Assembly: GCA_019247305.1 (NCBI GenBank)
Contig: JAFAPC010000114.1
Location: forward strand, 1-64,000
Length of the DNA stretch: 64,000 nucleotides
DNA from: Pseudonocardiales bacterium
GTDB lineage: Bacteria; Actinomycetota; Actinomycetes; Mycobacteriales; Pseudonocardiaceae
Direction of reading: 5' to 3'
Positions 36,457 to 45,303 of this stretch are shown in pieces. The position numbers and the translations under genes were made by a program. The notes beneath the pieces were generated by a model. That model had not been told where the DNA came from. It worked only from the letters and a program-made list of their open reading frames with translations, and did not search any database. Positions within the stretch are counted from its first letter, which is position 1; each line of letters starts with the position of its first letter.

Positions 36457-36593
36457 GTGTCCTGGTCTTCTTCATCGTCCTTGTTGGGCTTTCGGTGCTT
36501 GCCACCGGGCTTCTCGGGCGGAATCGGCCGGTTCGGGTCGTGCCCGTTCCCCTCGTACCTCTCCTCGTCGTCGTGCTTCGCATGTTTGATCAT
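36453..36593 (-). CDS. 46-residue charged peptide, first gene of a micro-operon
   Basis: From ATG 36593, GGAGGGAG lies six bases upstream. The product begins MIKHAKHDDEERYEGNG and is made almost wholly of charged residues, Pro and Gly (PNRPIPPEKPGGKHRK in the middle, DDEEDQDT at the end). There are no Cys or hydrophobic blocks. It is coupled to the next gene by GTGA. It could be a disordered regulator, an antitoxin-like peptide or a peptide precursor; the sequence does not decide. Confidence 0.55.
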   Translation of the reverse strand: MIKHAKHDDEERYEGNGHDPNRPIPPEKPGGKHRKPNKDDEEDQDT

Positions 36594-36859
36594 ATCGTTC
36601 TCCCTCCCGCTGGGTCAGAGGACCATCTCGGTGCGGCGTCGAGCGCGTCGAGCGTGGCTACGGTGATCAGTCCTACTGGACCGGTCAACCACGGTACATA
36701 GGTGCGGGTCACTTCGTCGGCGTCGATGTCGCTGTGGGGCGGGGTTGGGTTGCCCTACCTGCGCGAGGGTTGACGGCGACGGTGGCTCGTCGTTCGGGGT
36801 TGTGTCACGTTATATCGCGTGCTATCTTGACAGTGTCACAGACGAAGGAGGTTGCCACT

Positions 36860-37423
36860 ATGCGCAACGAACGAGGACACAGCGGCACCCGCCGCTTCCC
36901 AGGCCGAGACCACTCCCTGCTCCAAGGCGAGCGACGAGGCCACGGCCGGGTACGGCGGGGAGATGTCCGCGCCGCTGCCCTGATCCTGCTGGCAGAACAG
37001 CCGATGCATGGCTATCAGCTGATGCAGGCCATGACCGAACGCACTGGCGGGGCCTGGCGGCCCAGCCCGGGCGCGATCTACCCGACCATCGCCCAACTCG
37101 AAGATGAAGGACTGGTCACCGTCGCATCCGACGGTGGACGCAAGCTGGTGTCCCTCACCGACGCCGGACGCGCGTATCTCGACGATCCAGAACACGAGGT
37201 GACCGACCCGTTTGCGGCGATCACCGAATCCGATGCCGCGGCGCCCAACTTGCGGACCGCGATCGCCGAGGTCCACAGCGCCGCCAAGTCCGTCGCCATC
37301 AATGGCACCCACGCGCAGGTCGCCGCGGCTCAGTCCGTGCTGGCCGAGGCGCGGCGTGCGCTCTACCTCATCCTCGCCGAAGGCCCCAGCTCCGCCACCG
37401 AGGGCACCGGAGATTCCTCATGA
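36860..37423 (+). CDS. PadR-family transcriptional regulator
   Basis: A 187-residue protein. The winged helix PadR core has AALILLAEQPMHGYQLMQAM, followed by PSPGAIYPTIAQLEDEGLV and the wing GRKLVSLTDAGRAYL. The C-terminal helices would form the dimer. PadR proteins repress nearby genes and respond to small molecules. ATG 36860 has AAGGAGG at seven bases. The AT-rich tract ttatatcgcgtgctatcttgaca (36808-36830) just before it may be its own promoter. It converges on the FAD monooxygenase with a 6-bp overlap. Confidence 0.88.
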   Translation: MRNERGHSGTRRFPGRDHSLLQGERRGHGRVRRGDVRAAALILLAEQPMHGYQLMQAMTERTGGAWRPSPGAIYPTIAQLEDEGLVTVASDGGRKLVSLTDAGRAYLDDPEHEVTDPFAAITESDAAAPNLRTAIAEVHSAAKSVAINGTHAQVAAAQSVLAEARRALYLILAEGPSSATEGTGDSS

Positions 37424-38869
37424 CCGGGGGCCGCGCCGACTCGGGGTGCTAGCGCGTTGCCGGAAGTACTCGCTGGCCCAGGTGGGGAATTCCGCCGCCG
37501 TGCCGATCCAGGCCAAGTAGCCGTCCGGGCGGATGAGTCGTAGCTCGCTGGTCGGTCGCGCCGCCGCGGCGGCGTCCACCTGGGGCGGCAGGTCGAGGTC
37601 CGCAGCGTCGGTGCCGATCAGGACGAACCGGCCGCCGTGCAAGGCCTCATGCAGCCGGCCGCCGATCAGCGGGATGTCCGACATGCGGGTGCCCACCCGA
37701 GGGTCCATTCCGCGAGGTGCGGGGTATCGGATGCCGATACCGGAGATCGTTGCCGCCACCCGGGCGGCGATCGGGTGGATGTCCGTGAGGAGCTGGCCGA
37801 TCGCGTTGCGTGCCATCCTACCCCACCACGGCCTGATCATCGCCAGCCGGACGATCGCGCCGCTAGCGCGCAACACCTGGCGACCGATCCGGTGCCGCTC
37901 GGCGTGGTAGGAGTCGAGCAGCCGCTCGTCTCCCCATCCCTGGACGGCTGCGGCGAGCTTCCAGCTGAGGTTGGCGGCGTCCTGCAGCCCGGTGTTCATC
38001 CCCAGCCCGCCCGCGGGCGAGTGGCAGTGCGCGGCGTCACCGGCCAGAAACACCCGACCCACCCGGTAACGCGGCACCTGACGCTCATCGCTGTGGAAGC
38101 GCGACAACCAGCGGGGGTCATGCAGGCCCAGGTCGCTGTCCAGAGCCCGCCGGGTCACCTCGCGGACCTCCGCCAGCTCCACCGGGGCGGTGTCACTGAC
38201 CTGATGGCACCGGTTCCACGCGAGTACCCGGTACCACCCATCGCCGAACGGGGCGACGAACGCGAACCCATCGCCGTAGGCGTTGAGCGCCAGCACCTCG
38301 CCGGGCGGCGAGCTGAGCCGCACATCCGCTAGCATGACCGACTTGATCACCGACCGCCCGGGGAAGGGCAGGCCAAGGGCCCGGCGCACCGCGCTGTGCA
38401 CCCCGTCGGCACCGACGACATACGACGCCCGGTAGCTCGCCGCGGTGCCCTCCACGGTGCGCACTGCCACCTCGACGCTGTGGTCGTCTTGGGTCATCCC
38501 AGTCACCTCGGCACCGTGCACGAGGCGCGCACCCAGCGCGGTGGCTCGCTGCTGCAACACTCGCTCGGTCTGGTACTGCGGCGTGACCAGCACTGAGGCG
38601 AACGTGCTGGGCAGCGCCGTCAGGTCGATCTGGATCCGATCGAGAAAGCGCAGCGTCCGGATCACCGTGCCCGTTGTGATCAGCTCGTCGGCAAGCCCCC
38701 TGATCTCCAGTTGCTCCATGGTCCGGGCGTGCACGGCGAACGCCCGCGTTAGGGGCGACTCCTCGGTCCGCCGATCGAGGACGGTGACCGCCACGCCCGC
38801 CTCGGCCAGGTCCCCCGCCAGCAGCAGACCGGTCGGCCCAGCACCCACAATGATCACGTCTGCGTCCAT
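37418..38869 (-). CDS. FAD-dependent aromatic-ring monooxygenase
   Basis: A 483-residue group A flavin monooxygenase of the PheA/TfdB type. It has the FAD motif VIIVGAGPTGLLLAGDLA at the N-terminus, the DG motif YVVGADGVHSAVR, and the GD motif RVFLAGDAAHCHSPAGGLGMN. It should hydroxylate an aromatic substrate, perhaps a xenobiotic, in the cytosol using NAD(P)H. ATG 38869 has GGGAGGCGGAG directly upstream. It is divergent from a TetR gene across four operator-like boxes, so the TetR protein very likely controls it. Confidence 0.9.
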   Translation of the reverse strand: MDADVIIVGAGPTGLLLAGDLAEAGVAVTVLDRRTEESPLTRAFAVHARTMEQLEIRGLADELITTGTVIRTLRFLDRIQIDLTALPSTFASVLVTPQYQTERVLQQRATALGARLVHGAEVTGMTQDDHSVEVAVRTVEGTAASYRASYVVGADGVHSAVRRALGLPFPGRSVIKSVMLADVRLSSPPGEVLALNAYGDGFAFVAPFGDGWYRVLAWNRCHQVSDTAPVELAEVREVTRRALDSDLGLHDPRWLSRFHSDERQVPRYRVGRVFLAGDAAHCHSPAGGLGMNTGLQDAANLSWKLAAAVQGWGDERLLDSYHAERHRIGRQVLRASGAIVRLAMIRPWWGRMARNAIGQLLTDIHPIAARVAATISGIGIRYPAPRGMDPRVGTRMSDIPLIGGRLHEALHGGRFVLIGTDAADLDLPPQVDAAAAARPTSELRLIRPDGYLAWIGTAAEFPTWASEYFRQRASTPSRRGPRS

Positions 38870-38883
38870 CTCCGCCTCCCAGT

Positions 38884-38964
38884 CAACAAGTGTTGGCCAA
38901 CGTCTGTTGACAACGCTAGGCGGGTGGACGCTGACTGTCAACAGTTGTTGGCCTACACTTGTTG
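38884..38964. promoter_or_regulatory. Four CAAC-N4-GTTG operator boxes
   Basis: Boxes at 38884 (caacaagtgttg), 38898 (caacgtctgttg), 38939 (caacagttgttg) and 38953 (ctacacttgttg) are 12-bp dyads. They come as two pairs, each with 14-bp spacing, one pair by each divergent gene start. This fits a TetR dimer-pair binding at both promoters. Confidence 0.75.
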
Positions 38965-38966
38965 GC

Positions 38967-39527
38967 GTGACTCACGGTAAGCCCCGACGCTCCGACGCCA
39001 CCCGCGCCGCCATCCTCGCCGCGGCTCGGGAGCGGTTCGGCGTGGATGGCTACGAGCGGGCCACCATCCGCGCCATCGCCGCTGATGCCGGCATCGACCC
39101 GACCATGGTGATGCGCTACTACGGCAACAAGGAAAAACTGTTTGCTGCGGCGGCGGACGTCGATTTACGGCTGCCCGACCTCATGACGGTGCCCTCGGAC
39201 CAGGTAGGCACCCGGCTCGCCCAGCACTTCCTAAACCGATGGGAGCACGACGAGGCAATGGCGGCGCTGCTGCGGGCCGGCGCCACGAACGAGGCTGCCG
39301 CGCAGCGCATGCGCGAAATCCTCACCACCCAACTCGTCCCCATGGTGGCCGCAGTGTGCCCAGACCCCTCCCAGGCACCCACCCGAGCCGCCCTGGTCGC
39401 CTCCCAGGTGCTCGGTGCTGCCCTGTGCCGCTACATCCTGCGGCTCTCACCCCTCGCGGAGATGCCTCCCCAGGACATCACAGCCTGGCTCGGACCCACC
39501 CTGCAGCGCTACCTGAGGAGGGTATGA
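38967..39527 (+). CDS. TetR-family regulator
   Basis: A 186-residue protein. The DNA-binding domain reads ATRAAILAAARERFGVDGYE, ATIRAIAADAGIDPTMVMRYYGNKE (cut here into two motifs). The C-terminal helices (GAALCRYILRLSPLAEMP) form the ligand part. GTG 38967 is three bases after the last operator box. It should repress both itself and the divergent monooxygenase until a substrate binds. Confidence 0.9.
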   Translation: MTHGKPRRSDATRAAILAAARERFGVDGYERATIRAIAADAGIDPTMVMRYYGNKEKLFAAAADVDLRLPDLMTVPSDQVGTRLAQHFLNRWEHDEAMAALLRAGATNEAAAQRMREILTTQLVPMVAAVCPDPSQAPTRAALVASQVLGAALCRYILRLSPLAEMPPQDITAWLGPTLQRYLRRV

Positions 39528-39620
39528 GACGGGTGAGGTCGCGTCATCGACAGTTCGCGCCTTGGGCGACCTGTGCAGTGTTGCGGGGCGGGGGTGGGCT
39601 TGGCGATACTGGTCGCTGCG

Positions 39621-41012
39621 ATGGACACTGCGGCGGTCTGGCCTGCTGGACGGCTCGCTGAGGCGATCCGCGCTAGGGAGCTGTCCAGCCGCGAGCTGCT
39701 GGAGGCCTACCTGGATCGGATTGACCGGCTCGACGGCGAGGTCAACGCCGTGGTCACTCTCGATGTCGAGCGGGCCAGGGCAGCCGCGCTCGCTGCGGAT
39801 GAGGCCACGGCGCGGGGTGAGCTGGTCGGGCCGTTGCACGGGTTGCCGATCACGGTGAAGGACGCGATCGAGACCGCCGGGATCCGTTCCACCGGCGGTG
39901 CCGTTGAGCTCGCCGAGCACGTCCCCGCCCGCGACGCCCCGGCGGTGGCCCGGCTGAGGCGGGCTGGGGCGATCGTGTTCGGCAAGACTAACCTGCCGCG
40001 CTGGTCAACCGATGTGCAGAGCTACAACGAGCTGTTCGGCACCACCTGTAACCCCTGGCAGCTCGATCGCGTGCCCGGCGGCTCCTCCGGCGGGGCGGCG
40101 GCCGCGGTGGCGTGCGGCTTCACCAGCTTTGAGGTGGGCACCGACATCGCCGGCTCGGTCCGCATCCCCGCGCACTGCTGCGGCGTCTTCGGGCTCAAAC
40201 CCAGCTACGGGGTGATCCCACAGCGGGGATACCTTGACCACGTCGGCGGCGGAACCACCGATGTCGACATCAACGTGTTCGGCCCGCTCGCCCGCTCGGC
40301 CGCGGACCTCACCCTGCTGCTCGACGTCCTGGCCGGGCCTGATCCGCAGCGCTGCGCAGCGTGGCGGATCGAGCTTCCCCCGCCGCACGGGGTAACCCTG
40401 TCCGATTTCCGGATCGGGTTCTGGTTCGACGACCCCGCCGTGGTGCTGGAACGCGACTACGCCGATCTGTTGCAGACCACGGTGGCGGGCCTATCGAGCG
40501 TCGGCGCCCGGATCGAGCCGGCACACCCCAACGTCGAACTAGCGGCCCAGGTCGAGCTGTTCAACGCCCAACTCTGGGCGGCGCTCTCGCCCTGCCTACC
40601 GGAGGACCTCGCTGAGCAGCTGGCCGGTTCGCACCTCCAGTGGTTACGCCGCGACGAACAGCGCGCCCACTACCGGCAACGCTGGGCCGCCTGGTTTGCG
40701 CACTACGACATCCTGCTGTGCCCGGTGATGCCGACCACGGCGTTCCCGCACAACCAGGAGGGCACCTTCGACAGCCGCACCCTGACCGTGAACGGCCAGC
40801 AGCGCCCCTACCCGGACACCATCAGCTGGACCGGTCTCATCGGCCTGGTCGACCTGCCCTCGGTGGTGGTACCGATCGGGCACACCCCAGCCGGCCTGCC
40901 CGCCGGTCTGCAAGTGGTGGCACCCTTCCTGCACGACCGCAGCGCCATCCACGTTGCCGGACTCATCGCGGAGCTGACCGGCGGTTACCGCCCGCCGCAG
41001 CGGTGGGCTTAG
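39621..41012 (+). CDS. Amidase (amidase-signature family)
   Basis: A 463-residue amidase. The catalytic Lys is in PITVKDAIE, the bridging Ser in GGSSGGAAAA, and the nucleophile Ser in TDIAGSVRIPA. The enzyme cleaves carboxamides to acid and ammonia; the natural substrate is open. ATG 39621 starts the domain in normal register; the frame reaches 39573 without sign of coding. It follows the TetR gene by 93 bp on the same strand and overlaps tatB tail to tail by 4 bp. Confidence 0.9.
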   Translation: MDTAAVWPAGRLAEAIRARELSSRELLEAYLDRIDRLDGEVNAVVTLDVERARAAALAADEATARGELVGPLHGLPITVKDAIETAGIRSTGGAVELAEHVPARDAPAVARLRRAGAIVFGKTNLPRWSTDVQSYNELFGTTCNPWQLDRVPGGSSGGAAAAVACGFTSFEVGTDIAGSVRIPAHCCGVFGLKPSYGVIPQRGYLDHVGGGTTDVDINVFGPLARSAADLTLLLDVLAGPDPQRCAAWRIELPPPHGVTLSDFRIGFWFDDPAVVLERDYADLLQTTVAGLSSVGARIEPAHPNVELAAQVELFNAQLWAALSPCLPEDLAEQLAGSHLQWLRRDEQRAHYRQRWAAWFAHYDILLCPVMPTTAFPHNQEGTFDSRTLTVNGQQRPYPDTISWTGLIGLVDLPSVVVPIGHTPAGLPAGLQVVAPFLHDRSAIHVAGLIAELTGGYRPPQRWA

Positions 41013-41437
41013 GTTGCCTCGGGGTCGATGGGGGGCCGTTCCCCCGGGGCCAGCGGTGGCTTGGTTTTGGCTAGTGGCTCGGGCAGAGTCGGTCTCCAGC
41101 TGCCCAGCGGGGGTAGCGGAGGCAACGGCGGGGGCGAGTAGGGGAAGGAGCCGAGAGGGTCGTCGCGCAGCTCACGGAGCAGCGCGCTGCTGGGACTACG
41201 CCGCCATCTCCGCAAGCCCGACAGCTCGCTACGAAGATCCTCCAGTGGTTCGCGGATCTCGTCGAATTGCGGGCCGAGCTGGCTCCGAATTTTCTCATTC
41301 GCGTCGTACGTGTAATCTTTGATCTGCCGAATCGTGCGGGCCAGCCAGGCCGCCGCGCTCGGTAATCGCTCAGGGCCCAGCACGAACAGCGCCACCACGG
41401 CCAGAATGAACAGCTTTTCGATACTCAGATCGAGCAT
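41009..41437 (-). CDS. tatB: Sec-independent translocase protein TatB
   Basis: A 142-residue protein. One membrane helix (LFILAVVALFVLGPERLP) leads into an amphipathic helix (WLARTIRQIKDY), then a long acidic and Pro-rich tail. This is the TatB pattern, including the GPERLP hinge. TatB with TatC recognises twin-arginine signals such as that of the DyP peroxidase in this window. ATG 41437 has GGAGGGG four bases upstream. TatA lies just upstream in the same direction; tatC is not in the window. Confidence 0.85.
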   Translation of the reverse strand: MLDLSIEKLFILAVVALFVLGPERLPSAAAWLARTIRQIKDYTYDANEKIRSQLGPQFDEIREPLEDLRSELSGLRRWRRSPSSALLRELRDDPLGSFPYSPPPLPPLPPLGSWRPTLPEPLAKTKPPLAPGERPPIDPEAT

Positions 41438-41462
41438 TGACCCCTCCTCGCGACGCCCCGGC

Positions 41463-41795
41463 TTACACGGTGGGCGGGTAGACCCGGTGCGGATGGTGGG
41501 CCGGGTGTGCGGGGGCGCTGTCGGAGGCGGGCTGCCGGCCTGGCACCACGTGCTCGGGGGAGGCGGGCAGCCCGGCCTGGGCGTCGGGGTGCGCGGGCTC
41601 GTCGGTGGTGGGTGCGGCCTCCGGTGCATGCTGGCGGCTTCGGGCCTCCTCGGCCGCTGCGCCCTTCATCTCACCTTTGAAGATCCGCGCGGACTGACCC
41701 ACCGCACGGGCCATGTCAGGCAGTCGCTTGGTGCCGAACAACAGCACGATCACGCCCAGGAGGATCAGCAGATGCCAGCCGGTCAAGCCAGACAT
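41463..41795 (-). CDS. tatA: Sec-independent translocase protein TatA
   Basis: A 110-residue protein. A short membrane helix ([18 protein letters not shown]) with the FGTKRLP hinge is followed by an amphipathic helix ([18 protein letters not shown]) and a Pro/His-rich tail. TatA forms the export pore. AAAGGGG lies before the ATG. It is the first gene of the pair with tatB (25-bp gap) and diverges from cydA. Confidence 0.88.
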   Translation of the reverse strand: MSGLTGWHLLILLGVIVLLFGTKRLPDMARAVGQSARIFKGEMKGAAAEEARSRQHAPEAAPTTDEPAHPDAQAGLPASPEHVVPGRQPASDSAPAHPAHHPHRVYPPTV

Positions 41796-41943
41796 AGTAA
41801 CCCCTTTTTCTCCACGCTAGGGGGCAGAGATCTCCCCGTTAGCGTACCTGTGCGCAGTGCGAAGTGCGCCAGGCCCGGGACTTCTGATGGTGGGGACCTG
41901 AGGCAAGGGGAACGGGGCGCGGACCGAGGTATCCTACCGAGGA

Positions 41944-41961
41944 TTGTGAAAGTTTTCACAA
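41944..41961. promoter_or_regulatory. Rex operator upstream of cydA
   Basis: TTGTGAAAGTTTTCACAA is a perfect 18-bp dyad matching the Rex consensus TTGTGAA-N4-TTCACAA. It ends 9 bp before the cydA start and overlaps the ribosome site. Rex leaves its operator when the NADH/NAD+ ratio rises, so cydAB should turn on when oxygen is short. Confidence 0.93.
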
Positions 41962-41970
41962 GGAGTCCTG

Positions 41971-43338
41971 ATGGGGTCTGCTGACCTCCTGCTCGCCGTC
42001 GGCGTGGGGTCCCCGGTGGCGGCGCGCTCGCAGATGGGTTTCTCGCTGGGGTGGCACATCATCGTGGCGTGTCTCGGCGTGGGGATGCCCGCCCTGGTGC
42101 TGTTCGTGCAGTGGCGGGGGCAGCGCACCGGCGACGCGAGCTACCAGCTGCTGGCGCGCCGGTGGGCCAGGGCGCTGGGCGTGCTGTTCGCGGTGGGCGC
42201 GGTGTCCGGCACGATCCTGTCATTTGAGATGGGCGTGTTGTGGTCCGGGTTGATGGACAACTACGGAGCCGTGATCGGCCTGCCCTTCGCCATCGAGGGC
42301 TTCGCCTTTTTCATCGAGGCGATCTTTCTCGGGATCTACCTGTACGGCTGGGACCGGTTGGCGCCGCGCACTCACCTGCTGTCCGGGCTGCCGATCGTGG
42401 TGGCCGGAGTGGCGTCGGCGTTCTTTGTGGTCTGCGCCAACGCCTGGATGAACAGCCCGCGGGGATTCACGGTCCGCGATGGTCGGCTGGTCGGCGTCAG
42501 CCCGTGGGCGGCGATGTTCAATCCGGCGACCTGGCCGGAGACCTCGCACATGATTCTCGCCGCGTTCATGGTCACCGGGTTCCTCATGGCGAGCGTGTAC
42601 GCGGTGGCGATGCTGCGGGGCCGTCGGGACCGCTACCACCGCCTCGGGCTGCTCATCCCGCTGGTGCTGGGTGTGGTGGCCGCGCCGGTGCAGATCGTCG
42701 TCGGGGACTGGGCGGCCCACTCCGTGGCGGCGGAGCAGCCGGCCAAGCTGGCCGCGATGGAGGGTTTGTTCCGCAGCGGCACGCACGTCCCGCTGACGGT
42801 GGGCGGCTACTACTCCGGCGATGCGCTGCACGGCGCGCTGCTGCACATCCCCGACGGTCTCTCGCTGCTGCTCTACCTGGATCCGGGCGGTTACGTGGCC
42901 GGGCTGGACCGGGTTCCGGCCGGTCTGCGACCACCGGTGACCATCGTCCACCTGGCCTTTGACACCATGGTTGGGATTGGCTTCGCGCTGCTGGCGTTGG
43001 GCGTCTGGGTCGGCTTTTGCTGGTGGCGACACCGGGACCTGCCCCGCTCACGCTGGTTCCTGCGAGCGGTGGCGGCCTCCGGGGTGGCCGCGGTGGCGGC
43101 GATGGAGGCCGGCTGGGTGACCACCGAGGTCGGGCGGCAGCCCTGGATCGTTTACCAGGTGCTGCAGGTGAGCGACGCCGTCAACCCCGCGCCCGGCTTA
43201 GGCTGGGGCCTGGCCGCTGTGCTCGCCGTCTATACCGTGCTCACCGTGGCCACGGTTTATGTGCTGCGCTGGCTGGCCCGCACTCCGGTGCCGGCCGCGC
43301 CGCAGGAACGCGACGTCGCCAGCTACCCGGTGGGGTGA
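41971..43338 (+). CDS. cydA: Cytochrome bd-type quinol oxidase subunit I
   Basis: A 455-residue haem protein with about nine membrane helices. It has SLGWHIIVACLGVGMP at the N-terminus, GFAFFIEAIFLGIYLYGW, and the quinol-oxidase motif GRQPW near residue 389. The loop between helices 6 and 7 is short, as in cyanide-insensitive-type oxidases. It moves electrons from quinol to oxygen, with high oxygen affinity and resistance to cyanide and NO in the family. AAGGAG is next to the start, inside the Rex box. cydB follows after four bases. Confidence 0.93.
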   Translation: MGSADLLLAVGVGSPVAARSQMGFSLGWHIIVACLGVGMPALVLFVQWRGQRTGDASYQLLARRWARALGVLFAVGAVSGTILSFEMGVLWSGLMDNYGAVIGLPFAIEGFAFFIEAIFLGIYLYGWDRLAPRTHLLSGLPIVVAGVASAFFVVCANAWMNSPRGFTVRDGRLVGVSPWAAMFNPATWPETSHMILAAFMVTGFLMASVYAVAMLRGRRDRYHRLGLLIPLVLGVVAAPVQIVVGDWAAHSVAAEQPAKLAAMEGLFRSGTHVPLTVGGYYSGDALHGALLHIPDGLSLLLYLDPGGYVAGLDRVPAGLRPPVTIVHLAFDTMVGIGFALLALGVWVGFCWWRHRDLPRSRWFLRAVAASGVAAVAAMEAGWVTTEVGRQPWIVYQVLQVSDAVNPAPGLGWGLAAVLAVYTVLTVATVYVLRWLARTPVPAAPQERDVASYPVG

Positions 43339-43342
43339 CCGG

Positions 43343-44389
43343 ATGCTCGCGACCGGCCTGCTGGCCCTGGCCTGGACCGGCCTCAGCGCCTACCTGCTTC
43401 TCGCCGGGGCCGACTTCGGCGGCGGCCTGTGGGACCTGCTGGCCGGCGGCAGCCAGCGCGGGGCGCGGCAGCGGGCGCTGATCGAGCACTCCGTCGGGCC
43501 GGTGTGGGAGGCCAACCACGTCTGGTTGATCTTTGTCCTGGTGCTGGTGTGGACGGCGTTCCCGCCGCTGTTCGCCGCGGTCTCCTCGACGCTCTACATC
43601 CCGCTGACCCTGGTGGCGCTCGGGGTGATCGCCCGCGGGTCGGCCTTCGCGTTCCGCAAAGCCGTCACCGAGCTGTGGCAGCGGCGGCTTTTCGGGGCGG
43701 CGTTCGCGTTCTCCTCCCTCGTCACCCCGTTCTTCCTCGGCGCGGCGGGCGGGGCGATCGCCTCCGGGCGGGTGCCGCCGGGGATCGCCGCCGGTGATGT
43801 GGTGAGCAGCTGGTGCAATCCCACCTCCGCGCTCGCCGGGGCGTTCACCGTCGGTGTCTGTGCCTATCTCGCGGCGGTCTACCTCACCGCCGACGCCCGC
43901 CGCGGCGGGCAGCTGGATCTCGCCGAGCAGTTCCGCCGCCGTGGCCTGGCCGCCGGGGTCGTGGTCGGTGGGTTGGCGCTGGCGGGTCTGCTAGTGGTGC
44001 ACGCCGACTCCCCGCTGCTCTACGCCCGGCTCACCAGGCCGGTGGCGCTGCCGCTGGTGGTGCTCTCGATCCTCGCCGGTGTCCTGTCCCTCGGGCTGCT
44101 GCTCGCCCGCCGGTTCCTCCTGGTCCGGCTCAGCGCCGCGCTGGCCGTCGCCGCCGTGCTGTGGGGGTGGGCCCTGGCTCAGTACCCTGATGTGCTGCTG
44201 CCCGGACTCACCATCGGGCAGGCCGCCGCCCCGCCCGCCACCCTGCTGGCCACCGCCCTGTGCATGGTCGTGGGTCTAGTCCTGCTGCTGCCGTCGCTGA
44301 TCTGGCTGTTCCTGCTGTTCCAGCGCCCTTCCCCGGCCGAGCCGTCCGAGGAGCTACCACAGGAAGACCACCGGCGAAATCGGTGGTGA
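43343..44389 (+). CDS. cydB: Cytochrome bd-type quinol oxidase subunit II
   Basis: A 348-residue membrane protein with the CydB pattern: LLLAGADFGGGLWDLLAGG at the N-terminus, then EANHVWLIFVLVLVWTAFPP. Eight to nine helices follow. It is the structural partner of CydA. It starts four bases after cydA. The usual cydCD exporter genes are not next to it. Confidence 0.93.
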   Translation: MLATGLLALAWTGLSAYLLLAGADFGGGLWDLLAGGSQRGARQRALIEHSVGPVWEANHVWLIFVLVLVWTAFPPLFAAVSSTLYIPLTLVALGVIARGSAFAFRKAVTELWQRRLFGAAFAFSSLVTPFFLGAAGGAIASGRVPPGIAAGDVVSSWCNPTSALAGAFTVGVCAYLAAVYLTADARRGGQLDLAEQFRRRGLAAGVVVGGLALAGLLVVHADSPLLYARLTRPVALPLVVLSILAGVLSLGLLLARRFLLVRLSAALAVAAVLWGWALAQYPDVLLPGLTIGQAAAPPATLLATALCMVVGLVLLLPSLIWLFLLFQRPSPAEPSEELPQEDHRRNRW

Positions 44390-44453
44390 GCGGTGGGCCG
44401 GCTCGGCGACCGGTGCCGCCTGATCCTGCTTATCGTCTGGTATGCGCCCGGTG

Positions 44454-44459
44454 TACTGT
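44454..44459 (+). promoter_or_regulatory. -10 element before the MazF-like pair
   Basis: TACTGT, seven bases before ATG 44467. This spacing would place the RNA start at or next to the codon, giving a leaderless mRNA. No ribosome site is present. Confidence 0.45.
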
Positions 44460-44466
44460 GATGAGT

Positions 44467-44742
44467 ATGCCTACGACGCGAGTAACGATCACGATGGATG
44501 AAGGCATCTACCAGGACGCGGCTGCCGTGGCCGCCGAGCACGGGATGAGCGTCTCGGCGTGGATCTCCCGGTGCACCCGGCTGGAGACCATGCGCGACGC
44601 GCTGACCCGTCACCAGCAGTGGTGCGCCACTGCAGGGTTGACCGGGCCAGTCTATGAACAGCAGCAGGCCCAGCTCATCGCCAGCGCAGCCGCCGAGATG
44701 GACCGCCCGAGCACAACCGGGGATACCGGCAATGCCGCGTAG
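44467..44742 (+). CDS. Ribbon-helix-helix antitoxin of MazEF-like pair
   Basis: A 91-residue protein that starts PTTRVTITMDEGIYQDAAAVA, a ribbon-helix-helix fold, followed by a C-terminal helix likely to bind the toxin. An ATG two codons earlier (44461) is also possible; 44467 fits the -10 spacing better. It overlaps the toxin gene by 11 bp. It would repress its own operon. Confidence 0.75.
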   Translation: MPTTRVTITMDEGIYQDAAAVAAEHGMSVSAWISRCTRLETMRDALTRHQQWCATAGLTGPVYEQQQAQLIASAAAEMDRPSTTGDTGNAA

Positions 44743-45052
44743 GGCCCCTCGGTTCGGTGATGTGTGGAACATCAAGGGCGGAGTACTGGGACCCGAACCA
44801 TGGCTGATCATCTCCAGTGACCTGTACCTAGAGCTGGGCGAGGACAATATGCTGGCGGTACCGATCCGGGACATCAGCCAGCCTGGCTCCCGGGTTGTCA
44901 CGGAACCAATTCCCGATGTAGGCCAGGCCGTGCTCGATCGAATCAGCGCGTTACCCAAAACGTGGGTTATCGGTCAGGACCCCATTGCCGAACTTCACCC
45001 CGACCGGCATGCCGACGTCGGTCGGCGCATCCGTAACCTGATCGGCCCTTGA
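44732..45052 (+). CDS. MazF/PemK-like toxin
   Basis: A 106-residue protein with the PemK-type beginning APRFGDVWNIKGG and WLIISSDLYLE, then MLAVPI. MazF-like toxins cut single-stranded RNA. It overlaps the antitoxin gene, as usual for such pairs. Confidence 0.75.
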   Translation: MPRRAPRFGDVWNIKGGVLGPEPWLIISSDLYLELGEDNMLAVPIRDISQPGSRVVTEPIPDVGQAVLDRISALPKTWVIGQDPIAELHPDRHADVGRRIRNLIGP

Positions 45053-45242
45053 CCAGGCCACACATGAGGTAACCGGAAGCACTGGGCGTGCGGGAGCTGT
45101 TGAGGCGTGCCTTTGGGCAGCCGGTCATTCAGCAGCTTCAGGAACTGGTCATCTTGTGGTTTTCAGGCGATACAGACGAGCGGCCCTACGCGCCCCTGGT
45201 GTCCGGCGACATCGAGAAACCGGCGGGTTGTCGATGCGGCAC

Positions 45243-45303
45243 CGTGAACTCGACGCCACGGACGTTTCCGCGCCCTTGGAATGTCGATGGTGTCGAGTTC
45301 ACG
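45243..45303. terminator. Hairpin between convergent genes
   Basis: Arms at 45243-45258 and 45288-45303 (16 bp, one mismatch) flank a 29-bp loop. It sits between the toxin gene (plus) and the XRE remnant (minus), so it could end both transcripts. Confidence 0.5.
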
